Source: Lentisphaeria bacterium UBA1776 (lineage in GTDB: Bacteria; Verrucomicrobiota; Lentisphaeria; Victivallales; Victivallaceae). Taken from it: 16,784 nt of DNA. Each line of letters starts with the position of its first letter. The stretch's first letter is position 1. The position numbers and the translations under genes were made by a program. The stretch covers positions 1 to 16,784 of the forward strand of contig DCGO01000008.1 of the NCBI GenBank assembly GCA_002314605.1, read 5' to 3'. Below the pieces are notes generated by a model, which was not told the DNA's origin, made no database searches, and saw nothing but the letters and a program-made list of their open reading frames with translations. Positions 1 to 7,167 of the stretch are shown here, piece by piece.

Positions 1-56
1 CGTCCCGTCACAAGATTTGGGACATTAACCAAAAATAAAAAAACTGACAGCGTTTT

Positions 57-665
57 TTATTCCGGGATCCGGTAGAACCAGCTGAAATCGGCAAGGACTC
101 TGTCCGGCTTGCGGCCGAAAAAGGCATCCACCTCCCGGATCAATCCCGCCAGACCCGGTTTCGGCTCGTAATCATGGCCGGACATGATCCCCCCTGGCTT
201 CACTTTTACAAGATAATTTTCCAGATCTTTCCGGACATTTTCCGCCTGATGATTCCCGTCGATATATACCAGATCAAAAGCATGATCCGCAAAGAGAAAA
301 CTGACATTTTCCGAATAGTCTTTCACCTTGACCACCCGGCCGTCCCCGGAAAAAATCCTGTCAAACGCCTTCTCCGCATTCTCCGCCTCGGCAGCCGACC
401 GGAAGTTCGTAACGGGAATGGAAATATCTTTGTACTGAACCCAGGGATCAATGCAGACGATCTTTCCGACTTTTCCGGTTTCCAGAAACAGCCGGGCGGA
501 CTCTCCGGCATAACTGCCGATCTCCAGCACCGTCAGACGGTCACGGCCCGGGAAATTATCATTCACCAGTTCAAAGATATCCGTACAGGCACTCCCCGGA
601 GGACGCATCATGTGCAGAATCCCGGCAGCATTTTCCCTGTCCAAAACCCGACCCGACCTTTTCAT
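57..665 (-). CDS. Class I SAM-dependent methyltransferase (Methyltransf_24-like)
   Basis: A small soluble Rossmann-fold methyltransferase of about 202 aa; the acceptor substrate is unknown. Seen: motif I near residues 45-60 (VLEIGSYAGESARLFL), the acidic strand-2 end in VCIDPW, the post-I/II stretch DLVYIDGNHQAENVRKDL, and KPGGIMSGHDY. The YIDGNHxxExVxxDL and GGxxxGHDY signatures are typical of the Methyltransf_24 type found near glycan, lipopolysaccharide or natural-product genes. Start choice: the frame is open back to a GTG at 683, but ATG at 665 has an AGAGAGG ribosome site 6 nt upstream, so I prefer it; GTG 683 (208 aa) with GGAAG upstream remains possible. The gene is monocistronic here, on the opposite strand from the tRNA-Thr. 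A weak promoter candidate lies at 729-756. The fold call is firm, but the biological role is not assignable. Confidence 0.85.
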   Translation of the reverse strand: MKRSGRVLDRENAAGILHMMRPPGSACTDIFELVNDNFPGRDRLTVLEIGSYAGESARLFLETGKVGKIVCIDPWVQYKDISIPVTNFRSAAEAENAEKAFDRIFSGDGRVVKVKDYSENVSFLFADHAFDLVYIDGNHQAENVRKDLENYLVKVKPGGIMSGHDYEPKPGLAGLIREVDAFFGRKPDRVLADFSWFYRIPE

Positions 666-728
666 GCATGGCCTCTCTTTCACGCTCTTCCGGCACCCTG
701 CGCCGTCAACAAGATATCAGCCGGGCAT

Positions 729-756
729 AACTTACCGCCGCAGGAAAAAAAGTCAA
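729..756 (-). promoter_or_regulatory. Candidate sigma-70-type promoter of the methyltransferase gene
   Basis: Read on the minus strand: TTGACT (751-756), a 16-nt spacer, then TAAGTT (729-734), about 60 nt before the preferred ATG. The -35 is good; the -10 matches only 3 of 6. This is pattern matching by eye and stays tentative. Confidence 0.3.
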
Positions 757-788
757 GCGACGGAGAAACAATCCTCCAGGAACAGAGC

Positions 789-806
789 AATTTTTCCGGA
801 AAAATT
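789..806. repeat. Perfect 18-bp palindrome between the methyltransferase and tRNA-Thr promoters
   Basis: AATTTTTCCGGAAAAATT is fully self-complementary with no loop, so it looks more like a dimeric protein-binding site than a hairpin. It ends 11 nt before the tRNA -35 candidate, where an AT-rich UP element would lie, and it is also upstream of the methyltransferase promoter candidate. Fourteen of its bases (AATTTTTCCGGAAA) recur at 1117-1130, inside the end of the AraC-family gene. Confidence 0.45.
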
Positions 807-817
807 TCAAGTCCGGC

Positions 818-845
818 TTGCATTTTCAGCAGGGAGGGATATATT
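818..845 (+). promoter_or_regulatory. Candidate promoter of tRNA-Thr
   Basis: TTGCAT (818-823), a 16-nt spacer and TATATT (840-845) precede the mature tRNA 5' end by 13 nt, a normal distance for a tRNA promoter. The -10 matches 5 of 6 and the -35 matches 3 of 6. Confidence 0.5.
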
Positions 846-858
846 AAGTAAACATCAG

Positions 859-934
859 GCCAATGTAGCTCAGTCGGTAGAGCAATTCACTCGTAATGAA
901 TAGGTCTTCGGTTCGATTCCGAACATTGGCTCCA
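859..934 (+). tRNA. tRNA-Thr, anticodon CGT (reads ACG)
   Basis: A complete cloverleaf can be drawn. The acceptor arms are GCCAATG (859-865) and CATTGGC (924-930), fully paired. The D stem is GCTC/GAGC (868-871 and 880-883). The anticodon stem is ATTCA/TGAAT with loop CTCGTAA, anticodon CGT at 892-894. The variable loop is AGGTC and the T stem is TTCGG/CCGAA with loop TTCGATT. The discriminator is T931 and the 3' CCA is genome-encoded (932-934). G1-C72 and C2-G71, and G35-U36 of the anticodon, fit threonine identity. No coding frame crossing it looks real. Confidence 0.97.
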
Positions 935-950
935 TTTTTTTGCCCTGATT

Positions 951-982
951 TCCGGAGAGTTACAAACTCTTCCGGATTTTTT
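951..982 (+). terminator. Rho-independent terminator after tRNA-Thr
   Basis: TCCGGAGAGT (951-960) pairs with ACTC-T-TCCGGA (966-976), with one bulged T and a short TACAA-type loop, followed by T6 (977-982). A separate T7 run directly follows the tRNA CCA (935-941). Read on the other strand there is no T run after the stem, so it acts in the tRNA direction only. Confidence 0.75.
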
Positions 983-1036
983 ACCGCATCGCCCCCGCAC
1001 TGCGAAACCTTATTGAGAAAATAAAATACCGGCATT

Positions 1037-1963
1037 TCAGCACGGCTGCAGGGGCTTCTTTCCGGGAAATGCCTTCCTCAAGCTCTTTGCGGACTGTTTC
1101 ACGGTATCACCCGAAAAATTTTTCCGGAAATGAAGGGGGGTACATTCATACCTGGCAAGAAACGATTTGTGAAAATACGCATAATTCCGGAACCCGTTCT
1201 GAAGCGCGATCCGGTTGACGGACTGGTCCGTGTGGATCAGTTCCCGGACAACATTCTGCATTTTGTATTCCAGGATCAGCTGCCGAGGCGTGATCCCCAG
1301 ATATTTCCGGATGGAACGGCTGACATGTTCCTGGGAGTAATCCGTCAGTTCAAACAGCCGGCGGACGCCGTGACAGAAATTTTCCGGTCTCTGCATCTGC
1401 ATGCACAGTTCCTCCAGCCATACGGGACGGAATCCGGGGGTGTCCTGATGCTTCAAAAAGAGTTCCAGCACTCTTACGATCATGGCTCTTCCGGCAAGCC
1501 GGACCTGAAAAGGCGTGAAGGATTTCCAGGACAAAACAAAGCTTTTCAACTGGGAAAGCAGATCCTCAAAAGCACTTCCGCTCAAATGGAGCCGGTGCCG
1601 GAAATCATCTGCGGCAAGTCTTCCGGCCGTCAGAAAACGGAAGCATGTCTGAAAGAGTTCCGCATCGATATTGCAGTTGTAAACCGCAAATTCTTTGTCT
1701 TTTTCCCGCTGCAGCCGGTGTACGTCATCCGGCAGAATGAACCGGAGATCTCCGGGGACAAGGAGTTCCTGCATGCCGTTGATCGTATGGATCACGGTAC
1801 CGCTTTCGACCAGAAAGAACTCAAAATAATCGTGGTCGTGTTTCCAGAATCCGGTCTGTTTCGGCCCCACATACTGTCGGCTGAAAAAGAAGTGATAAGG
1901 GTGTTCCGGAACGATCTTCCGGAACTGGAGGGTCAAAGGCCGTTTCTTTTCCATTTCACGCAT
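1037..1963 (-). CDS. AraC-family transcriptional regulator with N-terminal cupin sensor domain
   Basis: A 308-aa regulator, normal for the family. The N-terminal part (about residues 10-110) is a sugar-sensing cupin of the AraC_binding type: FWKHDHDYFEFFLVESGTVIHTINGMQELLVPGDLRFILPDDVHRL by eye, cited here only for the His/Glu pattern HDHDYFE and the GDLRFILPDDVH turn. The C-terminal part (about residues 190-290) has the two helix-turn-helix units: YSQEHVSRSIRKYLGITPRQLI, then VNRIALQNGFRNYAYFHKSF and a CTPLHFR tail. Start: ATG 1963 has a GGAGG site about 8 nt upstream; a TTG at 1966 is less likely. It diverges from the GH130 operon across a 211-nt gap, so it is very probably the local activator of that operon in response to a sugar or oligosaccharide. 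The inducer is unknown. Confidence 0.92.
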   Translation of the reverse strand: MREMEKKRPLTLQFRKIVPEHPYHFFFSRQYVGPKQTGFWKHDHDYFEFFLVESGTVIHTINGMQELLVPGDLRFILPDDVHRLQREKDKEFAVYNCNIDAELFQTCFRFLTAGRLAADDFRHRLHLSGSAFEDLLSQLKSFVLSWKSFTPFQVRLAGRAMIVRVLELFLKHQDTPGFRPVWLEELCMQMQRPENFCHGVRRLFELTDYSQEHVSRSIRKYLGITPRQLILEYKMQNVVRELIHTDQSVNRIALQNGFRNYAYFHKSFLARYECTPLHFRKNFSGDTVKQSAKSLRKAFPGKKPLQPC

Positions 1964-2020
1964 CAAAAGTTCCTCCCCCCCGCAGTTTTCCGGGCACGGG
2001 GGCCCGCCTCGTCTCTTCGG

Positions 2021-2035
2021 ATCCGCATTGCGGAT
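2021..2035. promoter_or_regulatory. Candidate operator: inverted repeat at the araC-type promoter
   Basis: ATCCGC-ATT-GCGGAT is a perfect 6-bp inverted repeat. It lies immediately downstream of the candidate -10 of the AraC-family gene (2036-2041), spanning the expected start of transcription. That position would fit repression of the regulator gene. The binding protein is unknown. Confidence 0.4.
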
Positions 2036-2063
2036 ACTTTATCATGTTTCGGGCCGTTTGCAA
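2036..2063 (-). promoter_or_regulatory. Candidate promoter of the AraC-family gene
   Basis: On the minus strand: TTGCAA (2058-2063), a 16-nt spacer, TAAAGT (2036-2041). Both hexamers match 4 of 6 and the implied transcript start is near 2029, leaving a leader of about 65 nt with the GGAGG site. Confidence 0.4.
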
Positions 2064-2090
2064 CAGCAGGAGCAAAAAAAAAATCATCCC

Positions 2091-2142
2091 AGGATAGTTT
2101 TCCGCAAAAAGCAGAGGATTTTCGGAAGGGGAATGCTATATT
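2091..2142 (+). promoter_or_regulatory. Candidate activator-dependent promoter of the GH130 operon
   Basis: A good -10, TATATT (2137-2142), has no recognisable -35 at 16-18 nt. Instead an imperfect direct repeat of the form GA-N3-TTTTC-N-G occurs with its TTTTC at 2098 and again at 2119. The spacing is 21 bp (two helical turns) and the second copy covers the -35 position. AraC-type activators commonly bind such direct repeats. The repeat is short and the call is an inference. Confidence 0.35.
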
Positions 2143-2174
2143 TCGATCAAATAAAAAACAGAAAGGATCAGAAC

Positions 2175-3263
2175 ATGGAAAATACCATTCCCCCGTCTTA
2201 TGAAAAAGGGATCGTCGGCACACTGAAATCTTCCCCCGCCGTGAAGCGTTTTGCGGGGAATCCGCTCCTGACGGCGGAACAGGTCCCGTTCCCCTGCAAC
2301 CTTGCCTTCAATGCCGGAACGGCCAAGTTCAACGGGCGTTACTACATGGCGTTCCGGTACGACAAATACCTGAACAACGACCGTGAATGCGGTCTGGAGA
2401 TTTCCGGGACCGGGCTGGCGGAAAGCGACGACGGCATCCATTGGATTTCTCACACGGAACCGCTCCGTTTCCACTGGGGAAACGAGCTGCTCGGCTGGGT
2501 CAACGACGCCCGCTTGACCGTGCTGGAAGAGAAGCTTTTTTTGAGTTTCTGCTACAACTGCGAACACGGCGAGCGGCCGGGGTTTGCCGAATGGAAGGGC
2601 GGCGATGATTTTGAGGTGATCTGCCTCGGGATCCCGGCACAGCGGAACATGGTCCTCTGTCCGGATAAGATCCACGGCAAATACTGGCGGATGGAACGGC
2701 CCGCCACCAGAAGATCGGTCATGGATATCTGGATGTCCTACTCGGAGGATCTGATCCACTGGGGGGAGGCCGAACTGCTGCTGGGGGTGGAGGATGTGCC
2801 TTTTGCGACCTTCAAGATCGGAGCGGCGGCGCCGCCGGTCAGGACAGAACGGGGCTATGTGCTGTTTTTTCACGCCGTCGATGACAATCCCGCCAGGGAG
2901 ATCGTCTATCCGAACGGGACCCGGTGGTACTCCCGATATACCTGCGGCGCCGTGCTGCTGAATGCCGATGACCCCTTTGAGATCCTCGCCATGACGCGGC
3001 AGCCGCTTCTGGTTCCGGAATATCCTTACGAAACGGGAAATATGAAACTTTTCTGGCGGGAAAATGTGATCTTCCCCTGCGGCGCGGTACTGGAAGACGG
3101 CGGCATTATCCGGCTCTATTACGGGGCGGGAGATTATTCGACCTGCATGGCGGAGATCGCTCTGGAGGACCTCTGGATGGAAATGTCGCCGTACCGGAGA
3201 ATGGCCCGGACTGCCACGGTGGACCCCACCATGGTGAGAAACGGTTTTTACAAGGAAAACTGA
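2175..3263 (+). CDS. GH130-family beta-glycoside phosphorylase-like protein
   Basis: A 362-aa cytoplasmic five-bladed beta-propeller protein with no signal peptide. GH130 enzymes phosphorolyse beta-1,2- or beta-1,4-mannosides, releasing mannose 1-phosphate. The family pattern can be followed along the whole length: GNPLLTAEQVP and FNAGTAKFNGRYY (28-57), GLAESDDGIHW (80-90), WVNDARL (108-114), KIHGKYWRMERP (165-176), SYSEDLIHWG (188-197), FKIGAAAPPVRTERGYVL (213-230) with FFHAVD, RQPLLVPEYPYE (275-286), VIFPCGAV (298-305) and YYGAGD (315-320). The basic residues R175, K214 and H233 sit where GH130 phosphorylases bind phosphate, which favours a phosphorylase over a hydrolase. The usual EDPR catalytic motif reads NDAR here, with the Asp kept (D111). 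Start ATG 2175 has AAAGGA 7 nt upstream. It is the first gene of the AraC-linked operon. The exact linkage cleaved is unknown. Confidence 0.85.
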   Translation: MENTIPPSYEKGIVGTLKSSPAVKRFAGNPLLTAEQVPFPCNLAFNAGTAKFNGRYYMAFRYDKYLNNDRECGLEISGTGLAESDDGIHWISHTEPLRFHWGNELLGWVNDARLTVLEEKLFLSFCYNCEHGERPGFAEWKGGDDFEVICLGIPAQRNMVLCPDKIHGKYWRMERPATRRSVMDIWMSYSEDLIHWGEAELLLGVEDVPFATFKIGAAAPPVRTERGYVLFFHAVDDNPAREIVYPNGTRWYSRYTCGAVLLNADDPFEILAMTRQPLLVPEYPYETGNMKLFWRENVIFPCGAVLEDGGIIRLYYGAGDYSTCMAEIALEDLWMEMSPYRRMARTATVDPTMVRNGFYKEN

Positions 3264-3296
3264 GGACAGAATGTTTAAGGTTTAAGGAGCTTGTAA

Positions 3297-4076
3297 ATGC
3301 AGAAGAAACATCGGAAATCCACGGGACTCCCCATTGCATATTTCATCCTTCACCTGTCACGGCAAAATGAAATGAAGACGGACCACGCGTCATTGCAATT
3401 CAAACAGCGTTTTACGCTGATCGAACTGCTGGTGGTGATCGCCATCATTGCCATTCTGGCGGCCGTGCTTCTTCCGTCCCTCAACAAAGCGAGGGCGACG
3501 GCTCAGAAGATCTCCTGTCTCTCCAACCTGAAAACCATGGCCTTTGCGACCCAGCAGTATGCTGACAACAACCGGGAATACATTCCCTGCGGACATTTTT
3601 ACAACAAATGGGCGGCAAAGAATTTCTGGTGGTCGGTGCTTACGCAGACCATCAATCCCCAGGCCCCCGCCCAAAATAACGCCACGGTCCTGAAGGGACA
3701 CTACAAGATCTACATCTGCCCGACGGAAAAAGTTCCCACCGGCACCAGTCCGAATTTCCCATATACGCACTACGGCATCAACAGCCGCTTTATGCATTGT
3801 GCCGCCCCGGTCAGAAAGATGTCTGCTGTCAAACAGGCTTCCGTAGTCATTCTGCAAACTGATTCCGCCAATAAAACCAGCTATATCGTTTCCCAGGACG
3901 GTTTCGCCAGTACCCGCCACGGTGCGAAACGGACAAACAGTTCTTTCCTTGACGGCCATGCGGAATTCCGCCTCACCAGCACGGATGCCTCCTTTCTGGA
4001 AAAACTGAATGCGGGGTACTCCAACCCGTGTGGTTCTCCTCAGACACCCGCCAACTGTCTTGCAAACTGCAAATAG
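3297..4076 (+). CDS. Type II secretion-type pseudopilin (prepilin-like N-terminal cleavage/methylation domain)
   Basis: A 259-aa exported protein. The prepilin signature RFTLIELLVV is followed by the hydrophobic helix IAIIAILAAVLLPSL and KAR (about residues 38-65). Cleavage would fall before F39, with Glu at mature position 5. Arg replaces the usual Gly at -1, as often seen in this protein type. The globular part has the CLSNLKTMAFATQQYADNN stretch, a YICP motif and a late RHGAKRTNSSFLDGH stretch resembling the H-x9-DG domain, with one extra residue (H-x10-DG). Start ATG 3297 has AAGGAG 7 nt upstream; a shorter leader from ATG 3372 is possible, and that would make the presequence more usual in length. 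It begins 33 nt after the GH130 gene, preceded by a tandem GTTTAAG repeat (3273-3286). Its role in a glycan operon is unproven; surface substrate binding is one guess. Confidence 0.88.
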   Translation: MQKKHRKSTGLPIAYFILHLSRQNEMKTDHASLQFKQRFTLIELLVVIAIIAILAAVLLPSLNKARATAQKISCLSNLKTMAFATQQYADNNREYIPCGHFYNKWAAKNFWWSVLTQTINPQAPAQNNATVLKGHYKIYICPTEKVPTGTSPNFPYTHYGINSRFMHCAAPVRKMSAVKQASVVILQTDSANKTSYIVSQDGFASTRHGAKRTNSSFLDGHAEFRLTSTDASFLEKLNAGYSNPCGSPQTPANCLANCK

Positions 4077-4089
4077 AGGAGTCACTTTC

Positions 4090-7000
4090 ATGAAAAATCC
4101 AACCCTGTTTTTGGCGGCGGCAATGCTCGGGGGTGTTGCGGCAATCTCCGCCGGACCGGTCCGGTTCGATGAGGACCTCGCCTCCTGGAAACAACTGCGT
4201 ATCGGCTGCGAAAAAAGCGAGGATTGTGTCCGAGCCTCCGTTCCGCCTCATGCCAAAGGAAATTACGGACAGCTCGTAAAAGAGCTGAATGCCGTTCCGG
4301 ACGGGAAATACATGCAGATCCATGTTGACGGCATGGAGAATTCCGATGCATACGCCTGGACCGGCAGTGTTTCCGATTCTGACAGACGCTCTTTCGGCGT
4401 GATCTTTCAGGGCATCAATACCTATGCTCCGCGGATGGACAAATCTTTCGCCTTTGCCGTCAGTCAATGGGGCTCAGGCAAAACTGCCGGCTCCTGGATC
4501 AAGTACTACAGCTATGAAATTTCCGAAGCGCCGGAAAACAGCCTCGTAGCCCTCAAGGAGCCCGCAGACGGTCCCTTGAAAACGGGGGATATCCTGCACT
4601 TCAAAGTTTTCCGCCGCAGCAAGTGTGACGGTCCGGTCAGGATCAGAGTCTTTACCACGGCAAGGAAAGACCGTTACCGCAGACTGCAGGGATTCAGGCT
4701 TTGCCGGGAGCCGTCCATTGAGGCGGTTTACAGCGAAAAGGACAAGTGCTATACTGCGGATGTAAAAGTCACAAAAGACGCCTGTTCGCTGGATTCTGCC
4801 GCAGAGAAAGTCTGTCTGGTGGCAGTGGCGACCCTTGACCGCATGGACAGTTATTTTACCATGCCTTTTCCGGTCAGGCTGGAAACCGCCTGCAAGGTCC
4901 CGCAGGGACTCGTGACGGCCGCATCCCCAGAGACCCTGGACAACCGTCAGATGTGGCTGGATATGACGCTGAACCGAAAGAATCTGGCACTGGGAAAACC
5001 GGTTCAATTTTTCCCACGGCCCAAGTACTCCCTGACCCAGGACAGGAAGGGGGAGGCCGGATGTGATGCCCTGGACCTTACCGACGGCGCCCTTTCCGGA
5101 CGCGGAGACGACAAGATCTGGTTTGACCGGAAGGCCGTCGGTTTTGTCGGCGACAGTGGAAAAGAGGTTTTCAGCACGGTTCTCATGCGCATTGATCTGG
5201 GACAGGTCTCGCCGGTGGATTACATCGCATTGCGGGCCCTGGGTGGCGGGATCACCCATTTCCGCTGGCCCCGAAAATTTGAGGTCTTTGTCTCCAAAGA
5301 CGGGGAGACATACTTTGCCGCATCGGAAATGAACAAACTCGAGCCCGCCGAGGCCGGGCAGAGTGATTTCGTCAAGTCCTACTTTTATCCGGAGGACCGT
5401 CACTACAGCAAAAGCACCTGCAAGAGTTTCAAACTGCAGGTCAAGGCGGACGCCCGGTATATCCTTGTAAAGCTGAACCTCGATCTGAATTTCGTCAGCG
5501 ATGAAATGGCCGTTATCGCGGCGGAAAAAAAAGACGCCGGTTTCAATCTTGCTTATAAGGGGAAAGGCTTTGCGGTCCCGAAGGACGGGTTGACCGCCAG
5601 TCCAAGACTGCCGGAACTGGCCGTCATCAAAGGCGTTGCCGCCCCTCAGAAGATTGAGATCAGCGACTATCGCACGACTCCCGGAAGGATCCGGAAAGCG
5701 CAGGTGGTTCTGGCGCTGCCGACCCCCTTGACCGTTTACAATTTTCCGGCGGAAAAAATCACCGTCAACGGTGTCAAATACAACCAGTACCGGCTGCCGC
5801 TCAGCCCAAAACTCAGCCTCGACTGCATTTACATCCTCAGTGACAGCAATACGCCGGACCGCCTGCCTCCGGCTGCTATTCATGTGGAATATGACGGCAA
5901 AACCGGATTCCGGCAATCTTTGCCGGTGAAAATTGTTACGCTTCCGAAATTCAGAACTTTCCAAAAGATCCCGGTCTGTCTGGCCTGGATGAACTCGGAA
6001 GCGCTGCTGGTCACCTATCCGGATTTTCTGAAAAATTACCGGCGTTTCGGGTTCAACAGCGCCGGCGTATTTCCCTACTATTATGTCAGCAGAAATGAAG
6101 CCGTGCGGAACCGGATGAGCGGAAGATACGAAGAGCTCCGCCGGGCGGGACTGAAGATCTTCATGAATTACCCTTCGGTCCACAGCATGCTTTTCAACCA
6201 CAAACCGGGCTCGGAAGTCTTCTGCATCACCAAACCGGCTTCCAAACTTGTCTGTCCCAGTTATACGGGCAAATTCTACCGGCAGGATATGGAACGGCTG
6301 GCCCGCTGCGTGGCCATGTGCAAACCGGATCATGTACTTCTGGACATTGAGTGTTTCGGCAACGCTTTCCGCCGTTCTGCCAAAGAGTGTTCCCGCTGTT
6401 CGGAAGCCATCCGGAGATCCGGCATGAGCGAGACGGAATATATGTACAGCTGCGGCAAACGGCTGCTTGCAGACATCTCAAAAACTTTGGCGGAAACTTC
6501 GGAAAAAGCCGGGCTCCCCGCCCCCGCACTGCATCTGTACGGACTGGATTGCGAAAGTCATTACGGCATCTGCCGTCTGTCCGACGTTTATCCGGGGATC
6601 CTCAAGAGCGTCCAGCCCAGTTTATATGTGGGGGGCCATCCGGAGGAGGTCCACCGGTCGATCCGGAGCAATTACAACAAGATCGGAAAACGTGACATTT
6701 TTCCCTGGCTCACCACCGGGTGCTACGGAGAATATGACTCGTATCTGGTCGAGCCGATCGTGCTTGAAGCGCTGATGAACGGCGCCGGAGGGACCCTGAA
6801 TTTCCAGTTCCGCTACTTTACCGATTCTCCGCTGGATTTTTATTATCACGCATTGGCGGTCATGAAACTTGCTCCCTATGAGGACTTGCTGATCAACGGG
6901 GAATATTCCGGCATTGAATCCGGCAATGACAAAATGCTTTACAGCATGGTCCGGCGGGGGGATGAAATGCTGCTTCTTGCCGGAAATTACTTCAAGGCGG

Positions 7001-7167
7001 CTCCGGAAACCGTTGTCACGCTGCCGTACGGCGAGGCAGAGGTCCTGGACCTGAATACCCGGAAGAGTTTTTCCGCATCCCGGAATTTCAGGTTCAATGT
7101 GGAACCGGGCAGGTTCCGGCTGTTTTTCATCAAGGCTAAAAAAAAAATGACGGGAGGATGCCTGTGA
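4090..7167 (+). CDS. Secreted protein with discoidin-like (F5/8 type C) domain and putative glycosidase barrel
   Basis: A 1025-aa protein of no family I can name. Seen: a Sec signal peptide (MKNPTLFLAAAMLGGVAAISA, about 21 aa); an N-terminal beta-rich region with four or more Cys; a galactose-binding/discoidin-like domain from about residue 298 (NLALGKPVQFF) to about 480, with DLTDGALSG, MRIDLGQVSPVDYIALR and FEVFVSKDGETYF; a linker beta domain; a barrel-like region from about 627 (PVCLAWMNSEALLV) to about 940, holding HVLLDIECFGNAF (D752, E754) and LKSVQPSLYVGGHPEE; and a C-terminal beta-sandwich. Acidic residues at strand ends and the carbohydrate-binding module suggest a glycoside hydrolase, but the catalytic pair is not identified. 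Start ATG 4090 has AGAGGAG 8 nt upstream. It follows the pseudopilin by 13 nt and overlaps the next gene by 4 nt, so all are one operon. Likely periplasmic or surface, attacking or presenting the glycan. Confidence 0.8.
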   Translation: MKNPTLFLAAAMLGGVAAISAGPVRFDEDLASWKQLRIGCEKSEDCVRASVPPHAKGNYGQLVKELNAVPDGKYMQIHVDGMENSDAYAWTGSVSDSDRRSFGVIFQGINTYAPRMDKSFAFAVSQWGSGKTAGSWIKYYSYEISEAPENSLVALKEPADGPLKTGDILHFKVFRRSKCDGPVRIRVFTTARKDRYRRLQGFRLCREPSIEAVYSEKDKCYTADVKVTKDACSLDSAAEKVCLVAVATLDRMDSYFTMPFPVRLETACKVPQGLVTAASPETLDNRQMWLDMTLNRKNLALGKPVQFFPRPKYSLTQDRKGEAGCDALDLTDGALSGRGDDKIWFDRKAVGFVGDSGKEVFSTVLMRIDLGQVSPVDYIALRALGGGITHFRWPRKFEVFVSKDGETYFAASEMNKLEPAEAGQSDFVKSYFYPEDRHYSKSTCKSFKLQVKADARYILVKLNLDLNFVSDEMAVIAAEKKDAGFNLAYKGKGFAVPKDGLTASPRLPELAVIKGVAAPQKIEISDYRTTPGRIRKAQVVLALPTPLTVYNFPAEKITVNGVKYNQYRLPLSPKLSLDCIYILSDSNTPDRLPPAAIHVEYDGKTGFRQSLPVKIVTLPKFRTFQKIPVCLAWMNSEALLVTYPDFLKNYRRFGFNSAGVFPYYYVSRNEAVRNRMSGRYEELRRAGLKIFMNYPSVHSMLFNHKPGSEVFCITKPASKLVCPSYTGKFYRQDMERLARCVAMCKPDHVLLDIECFGNAFRRSAKECSRCSEAIRRSGMSETEYMYSCGKRLLADISKTLAETSEKAGLPAPALHLYGLDCESHYGICRLSDVYPGILKSVQPSLYVGGHPEEVHRSIRSNYNKIGKRDIFPWLTTGCYGEYDSYLVEPIVLEALMNGAGGTLNFQFRYFTDSPLDFYYHALAVMKLAPYEDLLINGEYSGIESGNDKMLYSMVRRGDEMLLLAGNYFKAAPETVVTLPYGEAEVLDLNTRKSFSASRNFRFNVEPGRFRLFFIKAKKKMTGGCL

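Noticed and set aside
1..56. Possible terminator after the methyltransferase gene (GTCCC at 2-6 with GGGAC at 19-23; A/T runs at 30-58)
   Set aside because: The stem is only 5 bp with a 12-nt loop, and on the minus strand the sequence after it lies beyond the window edge, so no T run can be shown.
859..934. tRNA-Thr considered as an integration site for a mobile island
   Set aside because: No integrase gene and no repeat of the tRNA 3' end were seen in the window.
844..1035. A 63-codon minus-strand open frame (and a 97-codon plus-strand one at 610-903) across the tRNA
   Set aside because: They run through the tRNA-Thr cloverleaf and its terminator; translated antisense tRNA is a well-known source of false proteins.
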